A stretch of DNA of 42,384 bases, from assembly GCF_003309065.1 (NCBI RefSeq), contig NZ_POAF01000014.1, forward strand, positions 1 to 42,384, read 5' to 3'. Below are positions 16,011-24,222 of this stretch, in pieces (position 1 is the stretch's first letter; each line of letters starts with the position of its first letter). This DNA is from Glutamicibacter soli. Lineage in GTDB: Bacteria; Actinomycetota; Actinomycetes; Actinomycetales; Micrococcaceae. The notes under the pieces are model-generated. The model saw only the letters and a list, made by a program, of their open reading frames with translations, was not told the origin of the DNA and searched no databases. Position numbers and translations under genes: made by a program.

Positions 16011-16559
16011 TCACCACTGGTGGGCGACGTCGATCACGAGCCGGGAGGATGTCCCCGGGCCGTTGAGCAGGAATGCACGCATCGGAAGCCGTGCCCGGGT
16101 GGAGACGCCGAGCAGGGTTTCCCCTTCGAAGCTTCCCAGCCAGACCTGCTGCTTGAACGTCTTGTAGTTCAGGGTCTTGACCTGGGCACCTAGATTGTAC
16201 GAGGTGCTTGCCGGGGCATGGAGCTGGATCTGCAGCTTCGCCCCGCCGGTGGTCTTCACTTCAATTCCGGAAGCGATGCCGACGAACTTGTCGACGTACT
16301 TCACGGTGTAGCCGGCCGGCTTGGACTTCAGGTCGATGACCATGCGGTCGTAGCACGTGTGCTGGCCGGTGCGCACGTTGGTCAGGGCGGACGTGGTGGA
16401 CAAGGTCTTGGTCTTGGCCAAGGAACCCCAGTAAACGGTTGCGCAGGTCGAGGCTGCGGTGGAGGTGGGTACTGCTACTGCTGCGGGCGTCATTGCCAGC
16501 ATGGCTGCCGTCGCCGTGGCGGCGACGATTCCGAATTTTGTTCGGCGCACGGTGATCAC
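16011..16559 (-). CDS. Secreted AMIN-like domain protein
   Basis: 182 aa from GTG 16559; a second GTG three codons in is possible. A Sec signal peptide is clear: basic MITVRRTKFG, a hydrophobic alanine-rich core and probable cleavage after AVA about residue 29. The mature part has a Cys pair (CATVYWGS and HTCYDRMVIDL). The stretch CYDRMVIDLKSKPAGYTVKYV matches the AMIN-like domain of actinobacterial exported proteins. It ends with a strand SRLVIDVAHQW. AMIN-type domains bind the cell envelope; the precise role here is unknown. It is monocistronic. Confidence 0.75.
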   Translation of the reverse strand: MITVRRTKFGIVAATATAAMLAMTPAAVAVPTSTAASTCATVYWGSLAKTKTLSTTSALTNVRTGQHTCYDRMVIDLKSKPAGYTVKYVDKFVGIASGIEVKTTGGAKLQIQLHAPASTSYNLGAQVKTLNYKTFKQQVWLGSFEGETLLGVSTRARLPMRAFLLNGPGTSSRLVIDVAHQW

Positions 16560-16754
16560 CGGCTTTCTGTGGTTGCGCCAGCCGGCCGATTCACGTGGCC
16601 GGTCACACTACTAAAGCGCCGCGGCCGGGGAAAAGGCAAGAGTCTGGAGAAAACGGAACGATACCGATATTGATCTGTGACGGAGGCCGAGAAGTTCGGA
16701 ATGACACAAGCGGCTACACAGCTCCCGGCCAGAGCCCTATGACATGCTTTAAGG

Positions 16755-17852
16755 ATGACTCCAACACCTACCGCACCCATCGACGAAACTGTTGAAGATG
16801 TCATTCAGGCCTCAAGCTTCCTACCCGAATCGTTGCAATTCTGGGTGGTTATAGCTATTGGTGCAGTCGTTGCCGGGATCCTGACGGTCGTCTTCAGCGG
16901 CGTCGCGCGCCGCATCCTTTCGCGCATGGGCATTCCGGCCGGGACCGTGAAACCGACCAGGACTCCGTTCTTCGCCACGATGACCTCGATCGTCGTCAAA
17001 TCGGTGTTCTCGATCTTCTACCGGGACAGGCCCTGGTACAACGCCTGGCAGTTTGTCATCCTCGCCTTGCTGATCTTCTTCCTCACCTGGTTCATCATCA
17101 GCGTCGTCAAGGTCATCGAGACCTCGGTGCTGACCCGGGTGGAAGTCAGGTTCGGTCCGGGACGCAAGCTGGCCAAGGTACGCACCCAGGTGGGCCTGCT
17201 GCGCCGGGTGCTGACCGCGGTGCTGTGCGTGCTGGCGATCGGGGCGGTGCTCCTGTCCATCGAGCAGGTCAGGGCGCTGGGCGCCGGTATTCTCGCCTCC
17301 GCCGGCCTGGCTTCGGTGGTTGTCGGCCTGGCCGTGCAGTCCACGTTGGCCAATGTCTTCGCCGGCATCCAGATCGCGTTCACCGATTCGATCCGCGTGG
17401 AGGACACCGTGGTGGTGGAAGAAGAACGCGGCACGGTCGAGGAAATCACCCTGTCCTACGTGGTGGTGCTGCTGCTGGACGGGCGTCGCATGATCCTGCC
17501 TTCCACCTACTTCACCACCACCCCGTTCGAGAACTGGTCGCGCCGCAGCAGCGAGATCTCCGGCAATGTGGTGCTGCAGCTGAAGCTGAACGCCCCGATC
17601 GAGTACCTGCGCCAGCGCACCACCGAACTGCTTGAATCCTCCGATTGGTGGGACGGCCGCACCAATGCCCTAAACGTGACCGACGTCCAGGGCGGCCTGC
17701 AGACATTGACCATATTTTTATCGGCGCGCAACCCCTCGGACCTGTGGGAGCTGCGCAACATGGTCCGCGAGAAGCTGCTGGGCGAACTGGTGCAGAGCTA
17801 TCCCGAATGCCTGCCGGATCCGCGCACGCTGCCAAACGCCCCGACCGTGTAG
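16755..17852 (+). CDS. Mechanosensitive ion channel, MscS family
   Basis: 365 aa. Hydrophobic segments lie around residues 27-50, 95-120 and 150-175. They are followed by the pore-lining helix GILASAGLASVVVGLAVQS, with the small-residue packing and QSTLANVFAGIQIAF motif of MscS. The cytoplasmic beta-domain includes VEEERGTVEEITLSYVVV and PSTYFTTTPFENWSR. The channel releases solutes upon osmotic downshock. AAGG directly abuts the ATG, too close for an ordinary ribosome site, so a leaderless or short-leader message is possible. A strong terminator follows. Confidence 0.9.
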   Translation: MTPTPTAPIDETVEDVIQASSFLPESLQFWVVIAIGAVVAGILTVVFSGVARRILSRMGIPAGTVKPTRTPFFATMTSIVVKSVFSIFYRDRPWYNAWQFVILALLIFFLTWFIISVVKVIETSVLTRVEVRFGPGRKLAKVRTQVGLLRRVLTAVLCVLAIGAVLLSIEQVRALGAGILASAGLASVVVGLAVQSTLANVFAGIQIAFTDSIRVEDTVVVEEERGTVEEITLSYVVVLLLDGRRMILPSTYFTTTPFENWSRRSSEISGNVVLQLKLNAPIEYLRQRTTELLESSDWWDGRTNALNVTDVQGGLQTLTIFLSARNPSDLWELRNMVREKLLGELVQSYPECLPDPRTLPNAPTV

Positions 17853-17864
17853 CGATATATGCAG

Positions 17865-17911
17865 ATGGCCCCGTGGAACCGCCGCTTCTGCGGTGCGTTC
17901 CACGGGGCCAT
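17865..17911. terminator. Bidirectional terminator
   Basis: A perfect 15-bp stem (17865-17879 with 17897-17911) has an inner CCGC-ttct-GCGG stem. It lies between the convergent MscS gene and the nuclease gene. Confidence 0.9.
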
Positions 17912-17947
17912 TGCGGCTACGAGGACGGCTGAGGCGGCCGGCCTGGA

Positions 17948-18592
17948 CTAGAGCCGTAGCGCGGCCGGCCCGTAGTCGTTGTAGCGCTGCTGCCGGGCGG
18001 TGGCGTCGCGCAGGGCCGAGATCAGCGACTCGGCCTTGTCGATCAGGTCCCGGATGAGGTCGTCATCGCGTTCGACCCACAGGTACTCCGGGGTGTCGCG
18101 CAGCGGGACGAAGTTGTCGTGCTCCTCCCAGACGAACAGGGTGCGCTCGGCACCGATGACGTGCTGCTGCCAGAGCACCTGGCGCAGGTAGTTCTTCGGG
18201 ATCTTCTTGAACGGCTTGTTGGTGGTCTTGATTTCCGCGAGCACCGGCACCCCTGCCGCGTCGAACCCGAGGCCGTCGGGGGTGGCCAAGTGCAGTCGGG
18301 AGTGCTGGGCGTGGAACAGCTGGGTGGAAGGGAAGATGTTGAAGTTCTCCTGGACCCAGGCGGCGATCACCGGCTCGCGCTTGCGGCCGTGGTCCGTGTA
18401 GGGGTTCCCGGAGAAGCCGTTGCCGTAGAGCTTGTCCCATGCGGCGTTCTTGATCGACTTCTCGGTGGAAAGCTTGGCCACGTCGGTCGCGGTGATGCCC
18501 TGCGACCGGGCCCGGAGCCACTCGATGCGGTTGGACGAATCGGCGAGAACTCGTTCGAAGCATTCATGGCTGACACCGGGCACTGTAATCAC
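17948..18592 (-). CDS. YqaJ/lambda-exonuclease-like nuclease
   Basis: 214 aa from GTG 18592, chosen because GGGGGAG lies 10 nt upstream; an ATG at 18640 would add 16 residues. The PD-(D/E)XK nuclease core of the YqaJ viral recombinase family is visible: GITATDVAKL near the N-terminus, Glu73 in GRKREPVI, Asp106 in TPDGLGFD, Glu120-x-Lys122 in VLAEIKTT, and YLRQ (Tyr135, Gln138). Relatives digest double-stranded DNA ends during phage recombination. No recombinase or other phage gene is adjacent, so this is probably a domesticated chromosomal copy. It lies 64 nt downstream of the small thioredoxin gene and may be co-transcribed with it. Confidence 0.75.
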   Translation of the reverse strand: MITVPGVSHECFERVLADSSNRIEWLRARSQGITATDVAKLSTEKSIKNAAWDKLYGNGFSGNPYTDHGRKREPVIAAWVQENFNIFPSTQLFHAQHSRLHLATPDGLGFDAAGVPVLAEIKTTNKPFKKIPKNYLRQVLWQQHVIGAERTLFVWEEHDNFVPLRDTPEYLWVERDDDLIRDLIDKAESLISALRDATARQQRYNDYGPAALRL

Positions 18593-18656
18593 GTGCTCTA
18601 TTCTCCCCCACAAAAGGGGCGCAACCGTGCATCTGCGCATCCAATCCCGCGTGAGG

Positions 18657-18917
18657 CTAGTCGCTGGCGCGGGCGATGGCGGCCAGCAGCTGGTTCAGGG
18701 TGGGCGGCTGCCCGCCGCGGAACCGCTCCTGCCCGTCGACCAGCAGGCGGATCACCGGGGTCGAAGTGATGCCCAGCTCCTCGCCGCGCCGCACCTGCTC
18801 GACCACGTTGATTTCCTCGACCTCCAGGTCCGGCAGCAGCCGCTGGACGCGGCGGACCAGCGACCTGGTGCTGACGCAGGGCGCGCAGAACGGCTGCGAG
18901 TACAGTTCCAGCTTCAT
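18657..18917 (-). CDS. Small thioredoxin/glutaredoxin-fold protein
   Basis: 86 aa, glutaredoxin-sized. It begins with the strand MKLELYSQPF followed by the redox motif CAPC (Cys11, Cys14). The cis-proline is in TSTPVIRLL (Pro54), and the end has GGQPPTLNQLLAAI. AGGAGG lies 13 nt upstream. It is predicted to be a cytosolic thiol-disulfide oxidoreductase. In actinobacteria the partner could be thioredoxin reductase or mycothiol; which one cannot be read from the sequence. Confidence 0.85.
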   Translation of the reverse strand: MKLELYSQPFCAPCVSTRSLVRRVQRLLPDLEVEEINVVEQVRRGEELGITSTPVIRLLVDGQERFRGGQPPTLNQLLAAIARASD

Positions 18918-19047
18918 GGATCCGGTGTTCCTCCTGCCGGGGGATGGAGCGCGAGGTGCGGGCCTCATACCAGGGTATGTGCCCGGGCCGGCCGGTTTCG
19001 CTCCCCGAGACGATGCGCCCGGCCGCCGACATTGAAAACATGGAAGC

Positions 19048-19785
19048 ATGCTAGAAAATTCCTTGGGACGCCCGGCAGTCATCTCCGCCCGCGGCCTGTA
19101 CCGCAACTTCGGCAGCACCGCTGCCCTGGACAACGTGAACCTCGACATCCAGCTGGGCCAGTCGCTGGCCATCATGGGCCCGTCGGGATCCGGCAAGTCC
19201 ACCCTGCTGCACGCGCTGGCCGGAATCGACCTGCCGGACTCCGGGCAGATCACGCTGAATTTGCCGGGGAGCGCCCCGGTGCAGATCGAATCGCTCAAGG
19301 ACAAGCCCCGCACCAAGCTGCGCCGCGAGGCCTTCGGCTTCGTATTCCAATCCGGGCTGCTGATCCCGGAGCTGACAGCCATTGAGAACGTGGCCATGGC
19401 GTTGATGATCAACGCTGTGCCGCGTTCCAACGCGATGGACCGCGCCGCCCGGGCGCTGGCGCAGCTGGGGCTGGCGGGCATGGAGGAGCGCCGCATCGGG
19501 CAGCTCTCCGGCGGCCAGCAGCAGCGTGTGGCCATCGCCCGCGCCCAGGTGACCGGTGCCAGCGTGGTCTTCGCCGACGAGCCGACCGGAGCGCTGGACT
19601 CGGCCACCGGCGCCGAGGTGCTGGAAACCCTGCTGGACTGCACCGTCGGCGCCGGCAAGTCGCTGGTCATGGTCACCCACGACCGCACGGTGGCCGAACG
19701 CTGCGACCGGATCGTGCACCTGAGCGACGGCCGGTTGCTGGACGGCACGGCGCGCCAGGAGCGCCAGGCAGGAGCCTGGTCATGA
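19048..19785 (+). CDS. ABC transporter ATP-binding protein, MacB/LolD type
   Basis: 245 aa. Walker A GPSGSGKST (44-52), signature LSGGQQQ (153-159), Walker B with FADEPTGALD (DEPT at 177-180) and a switch histidine in VTHD. The phrase DEPTGALDSATGAEVLETL is characteristic of the LolD/MacB/FtsE group that powers FtsX-fold permeases. The stop overlaps the permease start by 4 nt (ATGA), so the two are made as a pair. The substrate is unknown; this group exports peptides, drugs or lipoproteins, or drives mechanotransmission. Confidence 0.9.
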   Translation: MLENSLGRPAVISARGLYRNFGSTAALDNVNLDIQLGQSLAIMGPSGSGKSTLLHALAGIDLPDSGQITLNLPGSAPVQIESLKDKPRTKLRREAFGFVFQSGLLIPELTAIENVAMALMINAVPRSNAMDRAARALAQLGLAGMEERRIGQLSGGQQQRVAIARAQVTGASVVFADEPTGALDSATGAEVLETLLDCTVGAGKSLVMVTHDRTVAERCDRIVHLSDGRLLDGTARQERQAGAWS

Positions 19786-21107
19786 ATTCGGTGCACCTGG
19801 CCTGGATGCTGGGCCGTCCCTCCTCGACGCGCAGCTCGTCGCAGATCCTGACCGTCAGCGCCTACGCCATGGTCAGCGCGATGCTGCTGATCGTGCTGGG
19901 CGGCGCCTACTCGTTCACCAGCTTCGAACGCGAAGCCCAGGCGACCTACCTGCCGCTGGCGGGATTCGCGGTGGTGCTGCTGGCCGTGCCGCTGATGGTG
20001 CTCGGCTCGGCCGCTGCCCGGCTGTCGGCGCGCACGCAGGACCGCGCGTTGTCCTCTCTGCGGCTGCTGGGCGCGACCGGCGGCCAGATCCGCAGCGTCT
20101 CGCTGCTGCAGGCCGCCGGCACCGCCTTGGCCGGGGCCTTGGCGGGCGTGGTGCTGTACCTGGCCTCCTCGCCGCTGGTGGCGATGATCCGCTTCCAGGG
20201 CGCGCCGCTGGGTGACGCCATCTACCTGCCCTGGTGGGCGGTGGCCATCGCGGTGGTGGTCATCGTGCTGCTGGCGGTGATCAGCTCGCTGGCCGGGCTG
20301 CGCAAGCTCATCATCACCCCGCTGGCCGTGGCCACCCGGCAAAGCGTGCCGGTGCCCAGCTGGATCCGGGTGCTGGTCACGCTGGGCTCGGTGGCGCTGC
20401 TCTACTTCGTCTTCACCAACATCGGTGTGGTGAGCCAGGAATTCGGCACCATCATCGCGGTGATCATCCTGGGCTTCGGCTTCGGCCTGCTGGTGCTGAA
20501 CCTGGCAGGGCCGTGGCTGGTGGCCACGGTCGGGCGGAGCAAGCTGAAGAAGGCGGTCAAGCCGGAGCAGCTGCTGGCGGCCCGCATGATCCTGGAGAAC
20601 CCCGGCGAATCCTGGCGCCAGGTGTCAGGCGTCGCGATGGCCTCCTTCGTCGCCGTGGTCGGCGGCAGCGGGGCGGCGCTGATGAGCATGGGCAACGGTC
20701 AGGAGTCGACCGGCACCTGGTTCGACTACCTGCCGCAGGACATCCTCACCGGGGTGCTGCTGACCCTGGTTATTACTTTTGTTTGCGTGGCCGCGTCGGC
20801 CTCGATTTCGCAGAGCGCCAGCACCCTGGACCGCGCGGACCTCTACGACGGACTGCACAAGCTGGGCATGGGCTACGAGGTGATGAATGCGGCCCGTACC
20901 AAATCGCTGATGATCCCGGCGCTGACCGCTTCGATCGGCTTTGCCAACGCCTCGGTGGTGCTGGTCCTGCCGCTGGCCGGCGTTGCGGTGCTGATCAAGC
21001 CGCTGACGGTGCTGGTGGTCATCCTGGCCGTGGTGCTGGGCCTGGTGCTGATCCGCGCGGCCATCAGCGTGGCCAACCCCCGCCGGCTGCTCGCCGAGCG
21101 CGTCTAG
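19782..21107 (+). CDS. FtsX-like ABC transporter permease
   Basis: 441 aa, coupled to the upstream ATPase by an ATGA overlap. About eight to ten hydrophobic segments are visible, in two sets joined by a basic cytosolic stretch (GRSKLKKAVKPEQLLAARMILENP). The segment RLSARTQDRALSSLRLLGATGGQIRSVSLLQA matches the coupling region of FtsX/MacB-fold permeases ('R..e.a.LRalGat..qi'), and the second half has the parallel DLYDGLHKLGMGYEVMNAAR. It lacks a large periplasmic domain, so it is not a typical MacB. The role is probably export of an unknown compound. Confidence 0.8.
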   Translation: MNSVHLAWMLGRPSSTRSSSQILTVSAYAMVSAMLLIVLGGAYSFTSFEREAQATYLPLAGFAVVLLAVPLMVLGSAAARLSARTQDRALSSLRLLGATGGQIRSVSLLQAAGTALAGALAGVVLYLASSPLVAMIRFQGAPLGDAIYLPWWAVAIAVVVIVLLAVISSLAGLRKLIITPLAVATRQSVPVPSWIRVLVTLGSVALLYFVFTNIGVVSQEFGTIIAVIILGFGFGLLVLNLAGPWLVATVGRSKLKKAVKPEQLLAARMILENPGESWRQVSGVAMASFVAVVGGSGAALMSMGNGQESTGTWFDYLPQDILTGVLLTLVITFVCVAASASISQSASTLDRADLYDGLHKLGMGYEVMNAARTKSLMIPALTASIGFANASVVLVLPLAGVAVLIKPLTVLVVILAVVLGLVLIRAAISVANPRRLLAERV

Positions 21108-21184
21108 CAGGTATTTCCGGGGCTCCAAGGTAGGGGACGGATACCCGAAAAGCCCAGATTTTCTCCGATTAGGGATTAACCGTG

Positions 21185-21214
21185 TTGCGTAATGCGGACG
21201 AAAACGCGTATTGT
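21185..21214 (+). promoter_or_regulatory. Promoter of siderophore-receptor gene
   Basis: TTGCGT (21185-21190) and TATTGT (21209-21214) have an 18-nt spacer. The predicted start, about 21221, falls just before the iron box. Confidence 0.5.
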
Positions 21215-21228
21215 GACCTGTGGTTCGG

Positions 21229-21247
21229 GTAGGCATGCCTTACCTAT
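21229..21247 (+). promoter_or_regulatory. DtxR/IdeR-type iron box
   Basis: The 19-bp stretch GTAGGCATGCCTTACCTAT matches the DtxR/IdeR consensus (TTAGGTTAGGCTAACCTAA) at 12 positions, including the TAGG and ACCTA ends. It has a GGCATGCC palindrome near its centre. It lies right after the predicted transcription start, where bound DtxR-Fe(II) would block transcription. No similar site is seen before the permease genes. Confidence 0.7.
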
Positions 21248-21295
21248 TCGAATTCACAGTTCACGGAACCTCGCATAGTCTGGATAACCCCGCCC

Positions 21296-22351
21296 ATGAA
21301 TATCTCGCGCCGCACCGGCATCTTCGCCGCCTCCGCCGCCATCCTCGCCCTGAGCCTGACCGCCTGCGGCTCCAGCGCCGAACCCGGCGCCAATTCCTCG
21401 GCCGTGCCGTCGGCCTCGGCAGACTTCAGCCCGGTGACCATCAAGAACATCTACGGGGAAACCGAAATCACCGAGGTGCCGGAAACCATCGCGACCATCT
21501 CCTGGGTCAACGCCGACACCCTGCTGGCACTGGACACCGTGCCGGCCGGCATGGACACCGACACCTACGGGCAGAACGCCAACAACTCCACGGACTGGAA
21601 GGACGCCGCGCTGGCCGAGCTGGGCGCGTCCATCGGCTCCGAGAAGGCCCCGAAGCAGTTCGACATCGCCGACGGCATCGACTTCACCGGCATCGCCGAG
21701 CTCAAGCCGGACGTCATCTTCGCCCCGTACTCGGGCATGACGCAGGAAGAATACGAAAAGCTGGAAAAGATCGCCAAGGTCGTCGGGCCGATCGAAGCCA
21801 ACTACACCACTAGCTGGCAGGACGCCACCGAAGCGGCGGGCCAGATGCTGGGCAAGCAGGACCAGGCCACCGCCTTGATCTCGGAGATCGAGGGCAAGAT
21901 GGCGGCCGTGGGGGACCAGAACCCGGTGCTGAAGGATTCCACCTTCATCGCGGCCGACCTCTCCTCGCCGGAGACCTCCTACGTGTACTCCACCGGGGAC
22001 ACCCGTCCGCGATTCCTGACCGCGCTGGGCATGAAGCAGGCGCCGTATGTGGATGAGAACGCCGCCAAGGACGCCTTCTACTTCACCGTTTCCCCGGAAA
22101 AGGTCAACGAATGGGACGCGGACGTCGTCTTCGCCTCCGCCGTGGCAGGAAACTCCGTGGACGACATCGTCAAGGCTCAGCCGCTGTACGGCCAGATCCC
22201 CGCTGTGAAGAATGACGCGGTGGCCCTGCCGGGTACCGACCAGGCCACCTTGTCCATCTCCGCGGCCTCCCCGCTGTCCATCGAATGGGCGCTGGAGCAC
22301 GTGGTGCCGAATATCGTGAAGGCCGCCGAGAACGCGGCGGCCGCCAAGTAG
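21296..22351 (+). CDS. Ferric-siderophore ABC transporter substrate-binding lipoprotein
   Basis: 351 aa. It has a lipoprotein signal peptide with lipobox LTAC (Cys24), followed by a serine- and alanine-rich linker. The mature part is a FepB/FhuD-type (class III) binding protein: TEITEVPETIATISWVNADTLLAL at the first lobe, ELKPDVIFAPYSGMTQEEYEKL, and the C-terminal lobe with YGQIPAVKNDAVALPG. It should be anchored outside the membrane and pass ferric siderophore to the FecCD permeases downstream. The iron box upstream predicts repression in iron-replete cells. It is separated from its permeases by an opposite-strand gene. Confidence 0.9.
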   Translation: MNISRRTGIFAASAAILALSLTACGSSAEPGANSSAVPSASADFSPVTIKNIYGETEITEVPETIATISWVNADTLLALDTVPAGMDTDTYGQNANNSTDWKDAALAELGASIGSEKAPKQFDIADGIDFTGIAELKPDVIFAPYSGMTQEEYEKLEKIAKVVGPIEANYTTSWQDATEAAGQMLGKQDQATALISEIEGKMAAVGDQNPVLKDSTFIAADLSSPETSYVYSTGDTRPRFLTALGMKQAPYVDENAAKDAFYFTVSPEKVNEWDADVVFASAVAGNSVDDIVKAQPLYGQIPAVKNDAVALPGTDQATLSISAASPLSIEWALEHVVPNIVKAAENAAAAK

Positions 22352-22354
22352 CCC

Positions 22355-23152
22355 TTAGGCAGTTCGCGACAAGTAGTGCAATTGCGCCTCAAGGGAATGA
22401 CTCGCCGCGCCGGCCAGGCGCGGGTCAAGGTCGGGGTAGACCAGATCCAGCAGCTCTGCTGGCTTTGCGTCCGCCCCGGCCTTGCCGAGCTTCTCCAGCG
22501 CGGCGCGCACCTGGTTCAGTCGGTCCTCCCGGTGCGCCAGGTATCCCTCCAGCAGCGGGTGGGATTGCCGGTGCTGCTCGCCGTGGGCGGGATGCAGCGG
22601 CATGTCCGGCAGCTCCAGCAGGCGCTCCAGCGAGGACAGGTAGTCGTACAGCGTTCCATCGGGGTGCTCCAGGATGGTGGTGCCCCGGCCCAGCACGGTA
22701 TCCCCGGTGAACAGGTGCTCCTCGGCGCCGATGCGCACAAAGCAGACCGAGTCCGAGGTGTGCCCGGGAGTGAATTCCACCCGCACCGCGGTGCCGGCAG
22801 CCTCGATGGCCTCCCGGTCCGCGAACACCTCGGCCCCGCGGCAGAACTGCTCCAGGAAGGCACGCACCGGGGCCCCGGTCAGTTCGCTCAAGCGGTCGAT
22901 GCCCTCGGTGTGGTCCGGATGGCGGTGCGTGATCAGCACCAGCTGCACGTCGTAGGTGGCCAGCGCCTGCAGGTGCGGCTCCAGCTCGGGGCCGGGATCG
23001 ATCACGATCACCGGGGTCCCGGGCGCAAGGCTCGCCTCGGGGGCGAACAGCAGATAGGTATTGGTCCCGTCGAGCGTCATTTCCGAAGGGTTGTCGGCAC
23101 GCAGCACGGCAATGCCGGGCGCCAGAACTGTGGGCGCAGAAACATGATCCAT
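22355..23152 (-). CDS. Metallo-beta-lactamase-fold hydrolase
   Basis: 265 aa. The MBL zinc motif HRHPDH (76-81) is complete, with downstream metal residues in TPGHTSDS, LFTGDTVLG and HPAHGE. A C-terminal helical region with YLAHREDRLNQVRAALEKLG resembles the LACTB2/glyoxalase-II-like group, which includes RNases and thioester hydrolases. The ATG at 23152 has no ribosome site. A TACACT -10 element ends 7 nt before it, so it is probably leaderless. Its 3' end is only 3 nt from the siderophore-receptor stop and its 5' end 20 nt from the first permease start. It is thus wedged inside the iron locus on the other strand. A link to iron is not obvious. Confidence 0.85.
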   Translation of the reverse strand: MDHVSAPTVLAPGIAVLRADNPSEMTLDGTNTYLLFAPEASLAPGTPVIVIDPGPELEPHLQALATYDVQLVLITHRHPDHTEGIDRLSELTGAPVRAFLEQFCRGAEVFADREAIEAAGTAVRVEFTPGHTSDSVCFVRIGAEEHLFTGDTVLGRGTTILEHPDGTLYDYLSSLERLLELPDMPLHPAHGEQHRQSHPLLEGYLAHREDRLNQVRAALEKLGKAGADAKPAELLDLVYPDLDPRLAGAASHSLEAQLHYLSRTA

Positions 23153-23172
23153 GACAACGAGTGTAGGAAGCA
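23153..23172. promoter_or_regulatory. 20-bp divergent junction with overlapping signals
   Basis: The leftward -10 (TACACT, 23165-23160) of the MBL gene meets the rightward ribosome site AGGAAG (23165-23170) of the permease gene, sharing one base. There is no room for a rightward promoter here. The permease message must start inside or beyond the MBL gene. Confidence 0.65.
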
Positions 23173-24222
23173 ATGACCGCAACCGAAAGTACATTGCGCC
23201 CCGCAGCGCAACGTTCCGGCCCCGGGCTGGGAGGCAAACTCGGTGCCCTCGCGCTGCTGGTGCTGGTGCTGGCAGCTGCCGTCCTCGCTTCGCTGCTGCT
23301 CGGGGCCCGCAACGTCGGCCTGGACAGCGTGCTGGCCGCGTTGTCCAATGTCGACCCCGCAGACGGGGACCAAGTGGTGGTGCAATCACGAATGGCGCGC
23401 ACCGTCGGGGCCATCGTGGTGGGCGCCGCCCTGGGCCTGGCCGGCGCCGGGTTGCAGGGGCTGACCCGCAACCCGCTGGCGGACACCGGGATCCTGGGCC
23501 TGAACGCCGGCTCCTCGCTGGCCGTGGTGGTTGTGGTCGCGCTCGCCGGGGCGGCCTCGCTGCCGCTGGTCATGGCGGCGGCCTTCCTCGGCGCGGCGCT
23601 GGTCATGACGCTGGTCTACGTGGTCGCCAGCGTGGGGCGCGAGGGCGCCACCCCGATCAAGCTCGCCCTGGGCGGTGCGGCGCTGGCCGTGGGCGTCGGC
23701 TCGATCACCAACACCATTCTGATGATCTCCAAGTCCACGCTGGATGAATTCCGCATGTGGCAGATCGGCTCGCTGTCCGGCGGAAGCCTAGAAACCTACC
23801 TGCTGGCAGTGCCGGTCATCGCCGTCGGCGCGCTGGTTGTGCTGTCCACCGCCCGCGCCTGCAACGCCGTGGCCATGGGCGAGGACACCGCGATCGCCCT
23901 GGGCATCAACGTGAACCGTGCGCGCCTGCTCGGCTCGGTCGGCGTGGTGCTGCTGGCCGGCACCGCCACCGCCGTGGCCGGGCCCATCGCCTTCGTCGGC
24001 CTGATGATCCCGCATGCGGTGCGCCTGCTGGTGGGCGGGGACTACCGCTGGATCATGCCCGCCAGCCTGCTTGCAGGGCCGATCCTGCTGCTGCTCGCGG
24101 ACACCGCCGGACGGCTGGTCCTCCCGCCAAGCGAGATCCAGGTCGGTGTCATGTGCGCCATGCTCGGCGGGCCGATCTTCATCATCATGATGCGCAGCGG
24201 CATGAAGTCGGTGAAGCTATGA
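23173..24222 (+). CDS. FecCD-family iron-siderophore permease, first subunit
   Basis: 349 aa with the roughly ten-helix plan of the BtuC/FecCD family. Family motifs: RMARTVGAIVVGAALGLAGAGLQGLTRNPLADTGILGLNAG near the N-terminus, and GPIAFVGLMIPHAVRLLVGGDYRW near the C-terminus, which includes the loop contacting the ATPase. AGGAAG lies only 2 nt before the ATG. The stop overlaps the next start (ATGA). It pairs with the second subunit to form the membrane channel. Confidence 0.9.
   Translation: MTATESTLRPAAQRSGPGLGGKLGALALLVLVLAAAVLASLLLGARNVGLDSVLAALSNVDPADGDQVVVQSRMARTVGAIVVGAALGLAGAGLQGLTRNPLADTGILGLNAGSSLAVVVVVALAGAASLPLVMAAAFLGAALVMTLVYVVASVGREGATPIKLALGGAALAVGVGSITNTILMISKSTLDEFRMWQIGSLSGGSLETYLLAVPVIAVGALVVLSTARACNAVAMGEDTAIALGINVNRARLLGSVGVVLLAGTATAVAGPIAFVGLMIPHAVRLLVGGDYRWIMPASLLAGPILLLLADTAGRLVLPPSEIQVGVMCAMLGGPIFIIMMRSGMKSVKL

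Noticed and set aside
17948-18592. Prophage or integrated element marked by the YqaJ nuclease
   Set aside because: No integrase, recombinase, structural phage gene or flanking direct repeat is seen, and the base composition matches the surroundings.
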